From: Allobaculum stercoricanis DSM 13633
GTDB lineage: Bacteria > Bacillota_I > Bacilli_A > Erysipelotrichales > Erysipelotrichaceae
Direction of reading: 5' to 3'
DNA: 64,000 bases
Assembly: GCF_000384195.1 (NCBI RefSeq)
Contig: NZ_KB913034.1
Coordinates: forward strand, 22,645 to 86,644
Below are positions 36,740 through 46,178 of this stretch, piece after piece (position 1 is the first letter of the stretch; every line of letters starts with the position of its first letter). A program made the translations under genes and the position numbers. Below the pieces are notes generated by a model. The model was not told where the DNA came from. It was given only the letters and a program-made list of their open reading frames with translations, and searched no databases.

Positions 36740-37945
36740 ATGAAGCTTATCAAATCAGGAATTACGGCCGCTAAAGGATTTACGACCGGCGCAATTCATT
36801 GTGGGATTCGCAATAACAAGTCAAAAAAAGAACTGGCTTTGATCGTTTCGCAAGTGCCTTGCCAAACGGCAGCCGTATATACCAAAAACAAAGTTAAAGC
36901 AGCACCACTGCTTTTAAACAAAAAACACCTCGTTAATGGGCAAGCACAAGCCATTTGTGTGAACTCTGGCAATGCCAATGCATGTGCGATCAATGATGAT
37001 CAAAATTCCTATATTCAAGCCAAAGCTGCTGCAGAAAAACTGGGCTTAAATGTGGAAGATGTTCTCGTTGCTTCAACGGGCGTGATTGGTGTGGAACTGC
37101 CAATCGATAAAATTGTGAACGGGATCAAAGAGATTGAATTAACAACAGATTGGTTAGAAACCGCAAAAGCGATTATGACTACGGATACAACGGTTAAAGA
37201 ATGTTCAGTTGAATTTGAATTAGATGGCAAAACAGTACATCTTGGTGGAATCGCCAAAGGAAGCGGCATGATCCATCCCAACATGGGCACGATGTTATGT
37301 TTCATCACGACTGATGCTGCCATCAGTCATGAAATGCTTGATCAAATGTTAAAACAAAACGTCAAACAAACATTTAACCGCATTAGTGTGGATGGCGATA
37401 CTTCAACAAATGATATGTGTATCGTTATGGCTAATGGTTTAGCTCAAAATACTTATATCGATCATGAAGGTGAAGATGCTGCAATTGTTAATGAAGCACT
37501 CAAAACGGTCATGGAAGCATTGGCCATTGACATTGCAAAAGATGGCGAAGGCGCTTCACGTTTAATTACCGTGCAGATGCAAAATGCGCGAAGCGAACAA
37601 CAAGCCGAAACATTGGCCATGTCAGTCGCGTCTAGCTCGTTATTAAAAGCAGCCGTATTTGGCCAAGATGCGAACTGGGGTCGTGTTTTATGTGCAATGG
37701 GTTATGCGGATACCGAATTTGATCCAAGTTTAGTTGATATTTATTTTGCGTCAAACCAAGGCAAAGTATTGGTTTGTCAACAAGGAAAAGGAATTGTCTT
37801 CGATGAAGATTTAGCCGCCAAAATTTTAGCAAAACCAGAAATTGAAATCATCGCTGATTTACATGCAGGAGATGCGCAAGTGACTTGTTGGGGATGTGAT
37901 TTAACGTATGATTACGTCAAAATCAATGGAGATTATCGGACATGA
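36740..37945 (+). CDS. argJ: Bifunctional glutamate N-acetyltransferase / ornithine acetyltransferase
   Basis: This enzyme recycles the acetyl group from acetylornithine to glutamate. It is a self-cleaving Ntn-fold protein: the cleavage motif is KGSGMIHPNMGTMLCF, with the nucleophile Thr after NMG. The N-terminal GFTTGAIHCGIR and ICVNSGNANAC are typical. Length 401 is normal. Its presence, with no argA or argE in the window, indicates the cyclic acetyl pathway. The stop overlaps the argB start (ATGA). Confidence 0.97.
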   Translation: MKLIKSGITAAKGFTTGAIHCGIRNNKSKKELALIVSQVPCQTAAVYTKNKVKAAPLLLNKKHLVNGQAQAICVNSGNANACAINDDQNSYIQAKAAAEKLGLNVEDVLVASTGVIGVELPIDKIVNGIKEIELTTDWLETAKAIMTTDTTVKECSVEFELDGKTVHLGGIAKGSGMIHPNMGTMLCFITTDAAISHEMLDQMLKQNVKQTFNRISVDGDTSTNDMCIVMANGLAQNTYIDHEGEDAAIVNEALKTVMEALAIDIAKDGEGASRLITVQMQNARSEQQAETLAMSVASSSLLKAAVFGQDANWGRVLCAMGYADTEFDPSLVDIYFASNQGKVLVCQQGKGIVFDEDLAAKILAKPEIEIIADLHAGDAQVTCWGCDLTYDYVKINGDYRT

Positions 37946-38805
37946 TGAGCGCAGAAAAGAAAGCCGCAATCCTTGCTGAAGCACTTCCGTATTTAAAGGA
38001 ATATCATGATGAAATCGTCATCGTAAAATACGGCGGCAACGCCATGATCGATGAACAACTCAAAAAAGCCGTCATTGAAGATGTGTTGATGTTGCATTTA
38101 GTCGGCATTCATGTTGTCTTACTGCATGGTGGCGGGCCCGATATCAATCGCATGTTAAAGAAAACAGGTATTGAAAGCCAGTTTGTCAATGGCCTTCGCG
38201 TGACGGATGAACAGACGATGGAAATCGTTCAAATGGTTTTAAGTGGCAAAGTGAATAAAGAACTCGTCAGCCATTTAGATGGCAAAGGCGTTGGTCTTTG
38301 CGGAATGGATGGCAATTTGTTTCAAGCGATTAAACACCAATCGCCAGATGCGGATTATGGATATGTCGGCGATATCGTCCAAGTCAATTGTGATTTAGCC
38401 AAAGATTTAATTGAAAAAAACTATATTCCCGTTATCTCCTCGGTCGCCATCGGCCAAGAAGATGGTCATGCCTATAACATCAATGCGGATTTAGCAGCCT
38501 CCAAACTTGCTGCCGCTTTGCATGCCAAAAAATTGATTTTATTGACAGATATTGTCGGCTTGTTAGCAGATCCAAAAGATCCAAATAGCTTAATTGAAAC
38601 GATCAAACTCTCGCAAATCCCGGCTTTACAAAGCAATGGGGTAATTCGTGGCGGCATGATTCCTAAAGTCGATTGTTGTGTTGAAGCGGTGCGCCAAGGC
38701 GTATCGCGCGCGAGTATTATCGATGGCCGCGTAGAACATTCGATTCTCATTGAATTGTTAACGAATGTCGGTATTGGAACAATGTTTTTGCAGGAGGAGA
38801 TTTAA
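37942..38805 (+). CDS. argB: Acetylglutamate kinase
   Basis: This enzyme phosphorylates N-acetylglutamate. The amino-acid kinase motifs VIVKYGGNAMID, VLLHGGGPDINRML and NADLAASKLAAAL are clear, with the C-terminal IPKVDCCVEAVRQGVSRA. Length 287 is typical. It overlaps argJ by 4 bases. No N-terminal extension of the arginine-inhibited hexameric type is evident, so feedback control cannot be judged. Confidence 0.97.
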   Translation: MMSAEKKAAILAEALPYLKEYHDEIVIVKYGGNAMIDEQLKKAVIEDVLMLHLVGIHVVLLHGGGPDINRMLKKTGIESQFVNGLRVTDEQTMEIVQMVLSGKVNKELVSHLDGKGVGLCGMDGNLFQAIKHQSPDADYGYVGDIVQVNCDLAKDLIEKNYIPVISSVAIGQEDGHAYNINADLAASKLAAALHAKKLILLTDIVGLLADPKDPNSLIETIKLSQIPALQSNGVIRGGMIPKVDCCVEAVRQGVSRASIIDGRVEHSILIELLTNVGIGTMFLQEEI

Positions 38806-39993
38806 ATGAACTTTGAATCTTTAAAACACTTAGAACATGAACATGTCATGCAAACTTATGGACGTTTTGATCTGGCGATCGATCATGGTCAAGGTAGTCT
38901 TTTATACGATCTGCAAGGCAATGAATATATCGATATGACAAGTGGAATTGGCGTCAATGCGCTCGGTCATAACTATTTGCCTTTAGTGCAAGCAATTCAA
39001 AACCAAGCCACAAAAATCTTGCAGGCATCAAACTTGTTCTATACCGAACCTATGGTTGATGTGGCACAAAAGCTCAACCAAGCTTCTGGCATGAAAAAAG
39101 TTTTTTTCGCCAATTCCGGTGCTGAAGCCAATGAAGGTATGATTAAAATTGCCCGAAAATATTCATGGGATCATTATCATGATGAAAATCGCTTAGTGAT
39201 TTTAACACTCAAACAATCTTTTCATGGCAGAACGATCGCAACACTAGAAGCGACTGGCCAAGATCATTTTCATCAAAACTTTTTCCCATTCACAAACGGC
39301 TTTGATTATATTCCGGCCAACGATATGCAAGCTCTGCAAAACTATTTTGCGACACACAAAATCGCAGGGTTGATGATGGAACTTGTTCAAGGCGAAAGCG
39401 GTGTGCGTCCGTTAGATCCACAATTTGTTTGCGAGGCAGCTAAACTTTGTCAACAACACGATGTGCTGTTGATGATTGATGAAGTCCAAACCGGTATAGG
39501 CAGAACAGGAAAATTTTTCGCCTATCAGCATTACGGTATTGAACCTGATTTAGTCTCATGTGCGAAAGGATTAGGCGGTGGTGTACCGATTGGTGCCGTA
39601 CTTGCAAACACAAAATGCCAAGATGTTTTACAAGCTGGAGATCATGGAACGACATTTGGTGGCAATCCATTAGCCGCAAGCGCAGCGCGCGTCGTGATCG
39701 ATACGGTCAGTGCTCCCGAATTTTTAAACGATGTGCAAGACAAAGGGACTTGGTTTATGGATGAGCTGAAAAAACTCAATTTATCCAAAGTCAAAGATGT
39801 GCGCGGTTTAGGGTTGATGATCGGCATTGAAGTTGCACCTGAAGAAGTGATGAACGACTTAACTAAACTTCGCCAAAAAGGAATTTTAGCTTTAAAAGCA
39901 GGTACAGCGACGATTCGTTTTTTACCTCCATTGATTATTGAAAAGCAACAGCTACAAACGGTATTAGATGTATGTAAAGAGGTGTTGGGATGA
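38806..39993 (+). CDS. argD: Acetylornithine aminotransferase
   Basis: This is a PLP-dependent class III aminotransferase converting N-acetylglutamate semialdehyde to N-acetylornithine. The features are VFFANSGAEANEGMIKIARKY, LLMIDEVQTGIGRTGKFFAY and the PLP lysine in SCAKGLGGGVPIGAVLA. Length 395. It starts at the base after the argB stop, with AGGAGGAG upstream, and overlaps argF by 4 bases. Confidence 0.97.
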   Translation: MNFESLKHLEHEHVMQTYGRFDLAIDHGQGSLLYDLQGNEYIDMTSGIGVNALGHNYLPLVQAIQNQATKILQASNLFYTEPMVDVAQKLNQASGMKKVFFANSGAEANEGMIKIARKYSWDHYHDENRLVILTLKQSFHGRTIATLEATGQDHFHQNFFPFTNGFDYIPANDMQALQNYFATHKIAGLMMELVQGESGVRPLDPQFVCEAAKLCQQHDVLLMIDEVQTGIGRTGKFFAYQHYGIEPDLVSCAKGLGGGVPIGAVLANTKCQDVLQAGDHGTTFGGNPLAASAARVVIDTVSAPEFLNDVQDKGTWFMDELKKLNLSKVKDVRGLGLMIGIEVAPEEVMNDLTKLRQKGILALKAGTATIRFLPPLIIEKQQLQTVLDVCKEVLG

Positions 39994-40904
39994 AACATTT
40001 ATTAAAATTACTCGATCTATCCACAGAAGAAATCACTAGAATTTTAGACTTGGCAGATCAGTTAAAATATGAAAGAAAACATGGGATCCCCCATGAACAT
40101 TTAAAAGGAAAATCGATCGGTTTGATTTTCCAAAAATCTTCAACGAGAACACGTGTCTCTTTTGAGACCGGGATTTATCAACTTGGCGGTCAGCCTTTAT
40201 TTTTATCCAGCGCGGATCTGCAAATCGGTCGTGGTGAACCAATTCAAGATACTGCTCGTGTCCTTTCCCGTTATTTAGATGGCATTATGATTCGTACATA
40301 TGGTCAAGACGAAGTAGAAAACCTTGCTCAATATGGCTCGATTCCAATCATTAATGGTTTGACCGACTTCTGTCATCCTTGCCAAGTTTTAGCCGACTTG
40401 ATGACGATTCGCGAAAAGTTTGGTCATTTAGAAGGATTGAAAATGGCTTATATTGGCGATGGCAACAATATGGCTAACTCATTGATCGTGGGTGGGTTAA
40501 AAACAGGAATGGATGTTGCAATTGCCTCACCAGTCACGCATCAACCCGATGCGATGGTCTTGGAATTTGCGAAAACATATGGTGACCATTTCCAACTCAC
40601 GACTTCCCCTGTTGAAGCGGTGAAACAAGCAGATATTGTCGTTACTGATACTTGGGCGTCCATGGGACAAGAAGACGAAAAAGAGGCAAGAGCGAAAATC
40701 TTTGCCGGCTATCAAGTGAATGATGAACTATTAGCTAACGCTAAAGAAGGTGTGATGGTTCAACATTGCTTGCCTGCCTATCGTGGTCAAGAAATTACGG
40801 AAAAAGTATTCGAAGATCATGCCGATGAAATTTTTGAGGAAGCAGAAAATCGTTTGCATGCTCAAAAAGCTGTCATGGTTTTATTGATGAAAGAGACAAA
40901 TTAA
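39990..40904 (+). CDS. argF: Ornithine carbamoyltransferase
   Basis: This enzyme makes citrulline from ornithine and carbamoyl phosphate. The carbamoyl-phosphate site FQKSSTRTRVSFETGIYQLGG, the FCHPCQVLADLMTI motif and HCLPAYRGQEITEKVFE are intact. Length 304 is usual. It is the last gene of the operon, followed by a terminator. Carbamoyl-phosphate synthase genes are not in the window. The anabolic role is clear from context. Confidence 0.97.
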   Translation: MKHLLKLLDLSTEEITRILDLADQLKYERKHGIPHEHLKGKSIGLIFQKSSTRTRVSFETGIYQLGGQPLFLSSADLQIGRGEPIQDTARVLSRYLDGIMIRTYGQDEVENLAQYGSIPIINGLTDFCHPCQVLADLMTIREKFGHLEGLKMAYIGDGNNMANSLIVGGLKTGMDVAIASPVTHQPDAMVLEFAKTYGDHFQLTTSPVEAVKQADIVVTDTWASMGQEDEKEARAKIFAGYQVNDELLANAKEGVMVQHCLPAYRGQEITEKVFEDHADEIFEEAENRLHAQKAVMVLLMKETN

Positions 40905-40925
40905 GGTTAATTCAAGAGAAAAAAG

Positions 40926-40967
40926 AAAACAGCCAAGATTCAAGAGAAATCGGAGGCTGTTTTTTTG
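40926..40967 (+). terminator. Terminator of the arginine operon
   Basis: AAAACAGCC pairs with GGCTGTTTT around a 20-base loop, then more T. Confidence 0.85.
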
Positions 40968-40970
40968 GTG

Positions 40971-41505
40971 TTAGAGTTTGATGATTTCTTGAGCAATTGC
41001 TTCTTGGAAAGCAGCGTCGTGTTCGACAAACAGCATCGTCGGTTTAAATTGTCGAAGAAGTTGTTTGATTTGGAGTCGTGAATAAATATCGATGTAGTTG
41101 AGTGGTTCATCCCAAATGTATAAGTGGGAGTGTTCACAAAGGCTTTTGGCGATTAAGACTTTTTTCTTTTGACCTTGAGAATAGGTATCCATATTTTGAT
41201 CAAATTGTGTTCGTTCGAAATCCATTTTGCGTAAAATCATCTTTACTAAACTTGCATCGATGGGTGAAGCGAGTTGGATCGTTAAAGGGATAGGGGAAAT
41301 AATCGAACTGGACCGAACTTGTGATTGTCCCTTGATATTTATATTGTCCAAGTAAAAGGTTGAGAAATGTGGTTTTGCCACGACCATTTTTGCCAATAAA
41401 TCCGAGTTTTAAATCGGTATCGATTTGAAATGTGACATTTTTAAAAATGTTGTCCGAGCTAGAGGGGTAACCAAATGTTAAATTGTCTACGTAAATTGCT
41501 GACAT
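40971..41505 (-). pseudogene. ABC-F ribosomal protection protein (Lsa/Vga-like), deleted and frameshifted
   Basis: ABC-F proteins of this type free ribosomes from lincosamide, streptogramin A or pleuromutilin drugs. The first part (start ATG 41505) matches the family N-terminus, with Walker A in LGFIGKNGRGKTTFLNLLLG. After about residue 80 homology jumps to another frame and to the far end of the protein: DTYSQGQKKKVLIAKSLCE, Walker B YIWDEPLNYID and the switch motif TMLFVEHDAAF. About 300 central residues, including the interdomain linker that contacts the ribosome, are gone. It cannot be functional. The intact leader upstream shows it was once inducible. Confidence 0.85.
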
Positions 41506-41530
41506 GAAATATACTTCCTTCAATAATGCA

Positions 41531-41576
41531 AAAATAAAAGAGCTACAAGAAAGCAAAAAGCAATTCTTTGTAGCTC
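41531..41576 (-). terminator. Attenuator hairpin in the ABC-F leader
   Basis: On the minus strand, GAGCTACAA pairs with TTGTAGCTC followed by TTTTATTTTT, located before the ABC-F start codon and after the leader ORF. Such a position is expected of a transcription attenuator that antibiotic-stalled ribosomes relieve. Confidence 0.7.
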
Positions 41577-41660
41577 AAAATCACAGAATAAACCGATATG
41601 AAAAAGGATATTCATTATTTGGATAATAATAATTTAGATGATGAATAAGGAATAGACGAA

Positions 41661-41738
41661 TCACTTTCTTGCAGAATTAGAGTTCTCGCCAATGACGAGA
41701 CCACATATATGTTTTAATGAGCAAGAAAAGTTATACAT
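41661..41738 (-). CDS. Leader peptide (uORF) of the ABC-F gene
   Basis: This 25-codon ORF begins MYNFSCSLKHICGL and ends NSNSARK. It has a good ribosome site (GAGGTGG, 4 bases before the ATG) and lies about 85 bases before the attenuator. Drug-inducible ABC-F and erm genes commonly carry such uORFs. The specific peptide is not recognised. Confidence 0.55.
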   Translation of the reverse strand: MYNFSCSLKHICGLVIGENSNSARK

Positions 41739-41808
41739 TCTTCCACCTCAATTCATTCATTTGGAAAATAGCATAAACGGAAGAAAACAATCAATTGGAT
41801 ATGCAAAA

Positions 41809-41842
41809 AGAATGATCTTTATGATGGACTAAAGATCATTCT
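41809..41842 (-). terminator. Terminator of the lipoprotein gene
   Basis: AGAATGATCTTT and AAAGATCATTCT form a 12-bp stem with a 10-base loop. On the minus strand TTTTTGC follows. Confidence 0.8.
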
Positions 41843-41853
41843 GATGAAGGAAT

Positions 41854-42366
41854 CTAGGGTTCTAAAATTTGTGTAGCTTCGATAATTTGCAGACTTGGCT
41901 CGCCATTGTCATTATAGAAAAAGTTGCCAGTGATACGGGCTTTACAACCACCAAAATCAGTGCTTCCTTCTAGGCGGATTCGATCTTGTGGGGTATTGGA
42001 AGCAGGTGAGTTTAAGATTACCGCAAAATAATTGCCTTCTTCATCAACGTTTGCAGCTTGCGGTAAATAGCCAACCACAGTGATAGGGGAAGATAGTGCA
42101 GTAAGTTGTTTGCCCTGTTCGATCGCTTCTAATACGGTATATTCATGTTCTTCTTCTACAAGCGAGGCATTTGAAGCGGAAGAAAAAGAAGCTTCACTCG
42201 ATGAGATTTCTGATTGTGTGGAATCAACTTGTGTAGTTTGTTCACTTTGCGTATTTGTTTCACTTTGTGAACTGGTTTTATGAGAATCTATTGTGCTTGG
42301 ATTGGATTGGCAAGCGACGAGTAAACTAGATAAAAGACAGATTGCGAAGTATTTTGATTTGTTCAT
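41854..42366 (-). CDS. Lipoprotein with Ser/Thr/Gln linker and OB-like domain
   Basis: This is a hypothetical surface lipoprotein of 170 residues. The signal peptide ends in the lipobox LLVAC (Cys around 19). A low-complexity Ser/Gln/Thr/Glu stretch spans about 20-70. A compact domain follows (ITVVGYLPQ, YFAVILNSPASN, then CKARITGNFFYNDNG), a strand pattern typical of OB-fold nucleic-acid or ligand-binding proteins. ATG 42366 was chosen because GGAGG lies 5 bases before it. It is a single gene with its own terminator. Confidence 0.7.
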   Translation of the reverse strand: MNKSKYFAICLLSSLLVACQSNPSTIDSHKTSSQSETNTQSEQTTQVDSTQSEISSSEASFSSASNASLVEEEHEYTVLEAIEQGKQLTALSSPITVVGYLPQAANVDEEGNYFAVILNSPASNTPQDRIRLEGSTDFGGCKARITGNFFYNDNGEPSLQIIEATQILEP

Positions 42367-42454
42367 AATGTCCTCCAACATTTTGTTTTTCTTTATTTTA
42401 TTATAACTAACGCGAGGCTAAGGCTGATCGACTTTGTTGAATATCAAGAAAAGA

Positions 42455-42494
42455 AAAATCCTGATCTTTGTTTGGATAACAAGATCAGGATTTT
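42455..42494. terminator. Bidirectional terminator after second MATE gene
   Basis: AAAATCCTGATCTT and AAGATCAGGATTTT form a 14-bp stem with a 12-base loop and A/T tracts on both sides. Confidence 0.85.
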
Positions 42495-42516
42495 AAAATT
42501 CAAGCAAAGTAGGCAA

Positions 42517-43809
42517 TTAGTCTAAACGTGTCATCCATTTCTTTTTGAAAAAGAGGCAATAACACAAGATTAAACGAACAAATTCTTCTTGCGACAACAA
42601 AAGATAAATCCAAAGGATGTTTTCTTTAAAGAAGAATAAACCAGCTACAGCGAGCGGAACGCCAATAGCCCAAGTGCCAAAGGTATTCAGGATCAACAAT
42701 ATTCCCGTATGACCACCGGATCGCAATACCCCACCGATAACCATGTTTTGGACTTTGACTAAACTCATGAGTCCAAATGCCCATAAAAGTTGAATGCTGA
42801 GTGTTTGAACATTGGCGTCTACATGATAGATCCGCACATAAAGAGGGGCCAAGAGCGATAATGAGGCAAATAAAATCAAAGAGCCGATAAAGGCCATTTT
42901 GAGAATTGTCTTGGAATGAGACATGGCCAGGTGGGATTGGTTAAGGCCAAGATCACGACCGATTAAAATACCAGCAGCTTGCGAAAAGCCCATTAATAAT
43001 CCCATATATAAACCAACAACGGGAATGGTCATCGTCATTGCGGCACTTGCGATCAAGTTGGTATGGCCATAGACCATCGTGTAAATATTTTCCCCAAGAC
43101 TCCATAAAAAATCGGAAACGACAAGGGGGACAACAATTTTAACAAGAGATTGCAGTTGGATCTTTACCGCTTCTTTTTGTTTTAACCAAGGCAAATAGCG
43201 TGAACAATAATAAGCAATGATGATTGCACTGAGTGCCGTGGATAAAACGGTAGCAAGCGCTGCCCCAAGTGCACCCCATTTGAAACCAAAGATCAATAAG
43301 GCATTCAATGCGGTATTGGCAAGAATCCCAATGGCAGATGCATAGAAAGGTTCTTTGGCATGTTGGTAACAACGCAAGGGAACGGAATATAAGACCGTAT
43401 AAGCTTGAAAAGGGATCGCCCATATCGCAACACGCATGTAGTCCATTGCTTGAGAAGCAACATCGCGCGTATATAAGTTCATGACAGGTAAAATGCTCGA
43501 AAGAATGGAAACGAGTATAGAAATAAGAAATGTCCATTTCATGACAACTTGGATTAGGCGAGCACTTTCTACTTTCGCATTTCGCCCAGCGTATTGGGCG
43601 ACGAAAATACTGACGCCAGAGGCAGCGGCAGCGATAATCGTTTGGTAAATTGAAATATATTTATTCGCAAATCCAGTTGCGGCAATCATGGTCATGCCTA
43701 ATTGCCCAATCATAACTTGGTCAATGATCCCTAGGGAGTTTTGAACTAATGATTGTAAAGCGGTGGGCAGAGCGATCGACCAAACTTGTCGTTGAAATGA
43801 ATGTTCCAT
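42517..43809 (-). CDS. MATE family efflux transporter (second of three)
   Basis: This is a 12-segment MATE antiporter of 430 residues. Typical parts are IALPTALQSLVQNSLGIIDQVMIGQLG near the start and MGFSQAAGILIGRDLG in the second half. ATG 43809 is chosen because AAGGAGGGG lies 6 bases upstream; the open frame extends 20 codons further without a ribosome site. It is only distantly similar to the MATE proteins at 31004 and 50516. The substrate is unknown. Confidence 0.88.
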   Translation of the reverse strand: MEHSFQRQVWSIALPTALQSLVQNSLGIIDQVMIGQLGMTMIAATGFANKYISIYQTIIAAAASGVSIFVAQYAGRNAKVESARLIQVVMKWTFLISILVSILSSILPVMNLYTRDVASQAMDYMRVAIWAIPFQAYTVLYSVPLRCYQHAKEPFYASAIGILANTALNALLIFGFKWGALGAALATVLSTALSAIIIAYYCSRYLPWLKQKEAVKIQLQSLVKIVVPLVVSDFLWSLGENIYTMVYGHTNLIASAAMTMTIPVVGLYMGLLMGFSQAAGILIGRDLGLNQSHLAMSHSKTILKMAFIGSLILFASLSLLAPLYVRIYHVDANVQTLSIQLLWAFGLMSLVKVQNMVIGGVLRSGGHTGILLILNTFGTWAIGVPLAVAGLFFFKENILWIYLLLSQEEFVRLILCYCLFFKKKWMTRLD

Positions 43810-44185
43810 GCTCATCCCCTCCTTGTTTATCATGTCATCTAAGATATTGTATCTTGAAATGATCTTCAAGATTATGAAATTTCAAAATTTGTTGAACCTA
43901 TCTTTTTGTTGGCTTGTCCTCCATTTCCAAGAGGGAATCTAACGTAATATTGAAACCGGTTATTTGCGGAACGATTTCATGGATTACAGGAATAAAAAAA
44001 GGGATAAGTACGCCATAATCAGAAGAAAAGCGAAAAGCGTGTTTAAAAACCGGAAATTGACTTGCGAAAGCATTGGATAATTCGTATAAAAAAAGCAAAT
44101 CGAATGATCATCGATCAACGATGAATGAAATATAAAATACCGTAAATAAAGAGCGAAAAACGCATGATCAGAAAGGATAGTATTC
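43810..44185. other. Gap between divergent MATE and HAD genes, nothing recognised
   Basis: About 375 bp. Apart from the two ribosome sites at its edges it shows AT-rich sequence. A minus-strand frame at 43898-44098 (66 residues, TTG start, no ribosome site) has no family resemblance and was not accepted. Confidence 0.5.
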
Positions 44186-45073
44186 ATGAAAGAACAAGAT
44201 TTAAAGTTAATTATCGCAGATATTGATGGCACATTAGTCGAAGATTCAACACGCACAATGTTACCTTTTACACGTGATGTATTAAATTTTTTACACGCAA
44301 AAGGGATTTTATTCGGCATTGCATCTGGTCGTCCAACAGATGAATTAAGCAGAAACTCCCTCCAATACCATTTGGATTTTGAACCAGATATTTTTATTGG
44401 AATGAATGGTGGCGAAGTGGATGACCGCATTTCCCATCAAGTTTCTTCTTGTTATCCATTAACACCAGAAGATATCCAATTCTCCATTGAATTATTCAAA
44501 GATTATCCAGAAGTAAACCCAATTTTATATCGCGACCATAAATTAGTTTGCCGTTATCGCGATGAACTGATTAAAGGAACAGAATCTAGATCTGGAAAAT
44601 CAAGCCATGTTGTAGAAACAGAAGAAGAATTCTGGTCCGAAGAAACAGGAAAAATGATGTTTAGAACAAAGACGGCTGAACTTTGCTCTGAAATTGAAGC
44701 ACATGCGAAAACTCGAGTTCCTGCTCACTTAGCAGCATTTAAAACACAACCAACTTTATTAGAAATTCAAAATAATAGCGTCAACAAAGGTGTGGCGTTA
44801 AAACAAGTTGCGGCTCAACACAATATTCCAATCGAATCCATCATCGCCTTTGGAGATGCATCGAATGACAACGAAATGTTAAGAGATGCAGGTCTTGGCG
44901 TTTGCATGATCAACGGTTTGGAAGATACAAAAGCAGCAAGTGATGTTTTAAGTGATTACAACTGCAACGAAGATGGAATGGCTCGTTATTTATATGATCA
45001 CTTCCGTGGTTTATTTGCGGGATTTGAATCACAATATTTAGACGAAAATAAAGAATACAAACCATATCGCTAA
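44186..45073 (+). CDS. HAD-superfamily Cof-type sugar/nucleotide phosphatase
   Basis: This is a type IIB HAD hydrolase. Motif I is IIADIDGTLVED (Asp nucleophile, residues about 8-14), motif II is in IASGRPT, motif III lysine lies in NKGVALKQVA, and motif IV is FGDASNDNEMLRDAG. A cap domain lies between about 85 and 190. Length 295 is slightly longer than the usual 270. Substrate is not defined; such enzymes act on sugar phosphates, FMN or PLP. The next gene, also a phosphatase, follows after 40 bp and is probably cotranscribed. Confidence 0.88.
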   Translation: MKEQDLKLIIADIDGTLVEDSTRTMLPFTRDVLNFLHAKGILFGIASGRPTDELSRNSLQYHLDFEPDIFIGMNGGEVDDRISHQVSSCYPLTPEDIQFSIELFKDYPEVNPILYRDHKLVCRYRDELIKGTESRSGKSSHVVETEEEFWSEETGKMMFRTKTAELCSEIEAHAKTRVPAHLAAFKTQPTLLEIQNNSVNKGVALKQVAAQHNIPIESIIAFGDASNDNEMLRDAGLGVCMINGLEDTKAASDVLSDYNCNEDGMARYLYDHFRGLFAGFESQYLDENKEYKPYR

Positions 45074-45113
45074 GCTTAAAAGAGCATGTACCAAAGAAAG
45101 AGGAATGAAAAAT

Positions 45114-45938
45114 ATGAAGGCAGACTACCATTTACATTGTCAGTTTAGTAATGATTCTTCTTATCCAATGGAAGATGTCATTTTAGATGCGATTGAAATG
45201 GGATTGGATGAAATTTGTTTTACCGATCACGTGGACTATGGGGTGAAATTTGATGTCACACCAGAGACAGAAAAAGACATTCCTAAATCATTACGTAATG
45301 TCGACTATCCCCAATATTTTGCAGAAATTGCACGGTTGAAAGAAAAATACAAAGACAAAATTGCGATTAAAGCGGGATTGGAATTTGGCGTGCAGATGCA
45401 TACACTACAGATTTATCATGAACTCAAAGAGAAATGGCCATTAGATTTTGCGTTGTTATCGGTTCATGAAATCGATGATCTTGAATTTTTCCGATATACA
45501 TACCAAGAAGGCAAAACGCAACAACAATACAACGAAGGCTACTATCGTGAGTTGTTAAAGCTTGTTCAAAACTTCCAAGATTATTGTGTATTGGCTCATA
45601 TGGATTTAATTGTTCGTTATGACAAACAAGGGGTTTATCCTTTTGAAAAAGTCAAAGATCTCATTACGGAAATCTTGAAAGTGGTCATCGCCAATGGCAA
45701 AGGAATTGAAATCAATACGTCAAGTATACGTTATGGGTTAAGTGATACGACCCCATCACGCGCGATTCTCAAGCTTTATCACGATTTAGGTGGAACGATC
45801 ATCACAATTGGTAGTGATTCCCATCGCCCAGGTGATTTGGGAAGTGGGATTTTGCAAGCTAAACAAATCCTGAAAGAAATTGGATTTAAACAGTTCTGTA
45901 CCTACGAAAATTTTAAACCCATTTTTCACTCTCTATAA
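45114..45938 (+). CDS. PHP-domain phosphatase (histidinol-phosphatase HisJ-like)
   Basis: This is a trinuclear-metal PHP hydrolase. Metal ligands are visible in ADYHLHCQFSND, CFTDHVDYG, GLEFGVQ, HEIDD, AHMDLIVRYD and GSDSHRPGDLG. Length 274 fits the HisJ family. No histidine genes are near, so the substrate may be another phosphate ester. ATG 45114 was preferred to ATG 45105 because AAAGAGG lies 10 bases before it rather than 1. It ends the HAD-PHP pair before a strong terminator. Confidence 0.85.
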   Translation: MKADYHLHCQFSNDSSYPMEDVILDAIEMGLDEICFTDHVDYGVKFDVTPETEKDIPKSLRNVDYPQYFAEIARLKEKYKDKIAIKAGLEFGVQMHTLQIYHELKEKWPLDFALLSVHEIDDLEFFRYTYQEGKTQQQYNEGYYRELLKLVQNFQDYCVLAHMDLIVRYDKQGVYPFEKVKDLITEILKVVIANGKGIEINTSSIRYGLSDTTPSRAILKLYHDLGGTIITIGSDSHRPGDLGSGILQAKQILKEIGFKQFCTYENFKPIFHSL

Positions 45939-45946
45939 AGACAATC

Positions 45947-45987
45947 AAAGGCCTCATGACGATGATGATCGTGATGAGGCCTTTTTC
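45947..45987 (+). terminator. Terminator of the HAD-PHP unit
   Basis: AAAGGCCTCAT pairs with ATGAGGCCTTT, with further pairing CGATGATGATCG in the loop, followed by T. Confidence 0.9.
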
Positions 45988-46070
45988 AGTGAATGATGAA
46001 GGTGGAAGTTCCCTTTAAGAGATCAATCGTTTGTCCGATCGTCATGAAATTCATTATGTTTTCTGCGGAT

Positions 46071-46116
46071 TGTCGGGAATTTACTCCGAGGGTTGTCGGA
46101 AGTTACCCCCAAGGAT
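46071..46116 (+). repeat. Iterated repeat of an IS21-like end (remnant)
   Basis: Two consecutive 23-bp units, one starting TGTCGGGAATTTACTCCGAGG at 46071 and the other TGTCGGAAGTTACCCCCAAGG at 46094, resemble the multiple transposase-binding repeats at ends of IS21-family elements. No istA or istB is nearby, so this would be a solo end left after loss of the element. Confidence 0.45.
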
Positions 46117-46178
46117 TGTTTTATCGACTTGGTTGATGGGAAATTCTACATAATTTCCCATAGATCCCAAACAAAAAT

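Noticed and set aside
43898..44098. Minus-strand ORF of 66 codons upstream of the second MATE gene, a possible regulator fragment
   Set aside because: TTG start without ribosome site, no helix-turn-helix and no recognisable family.
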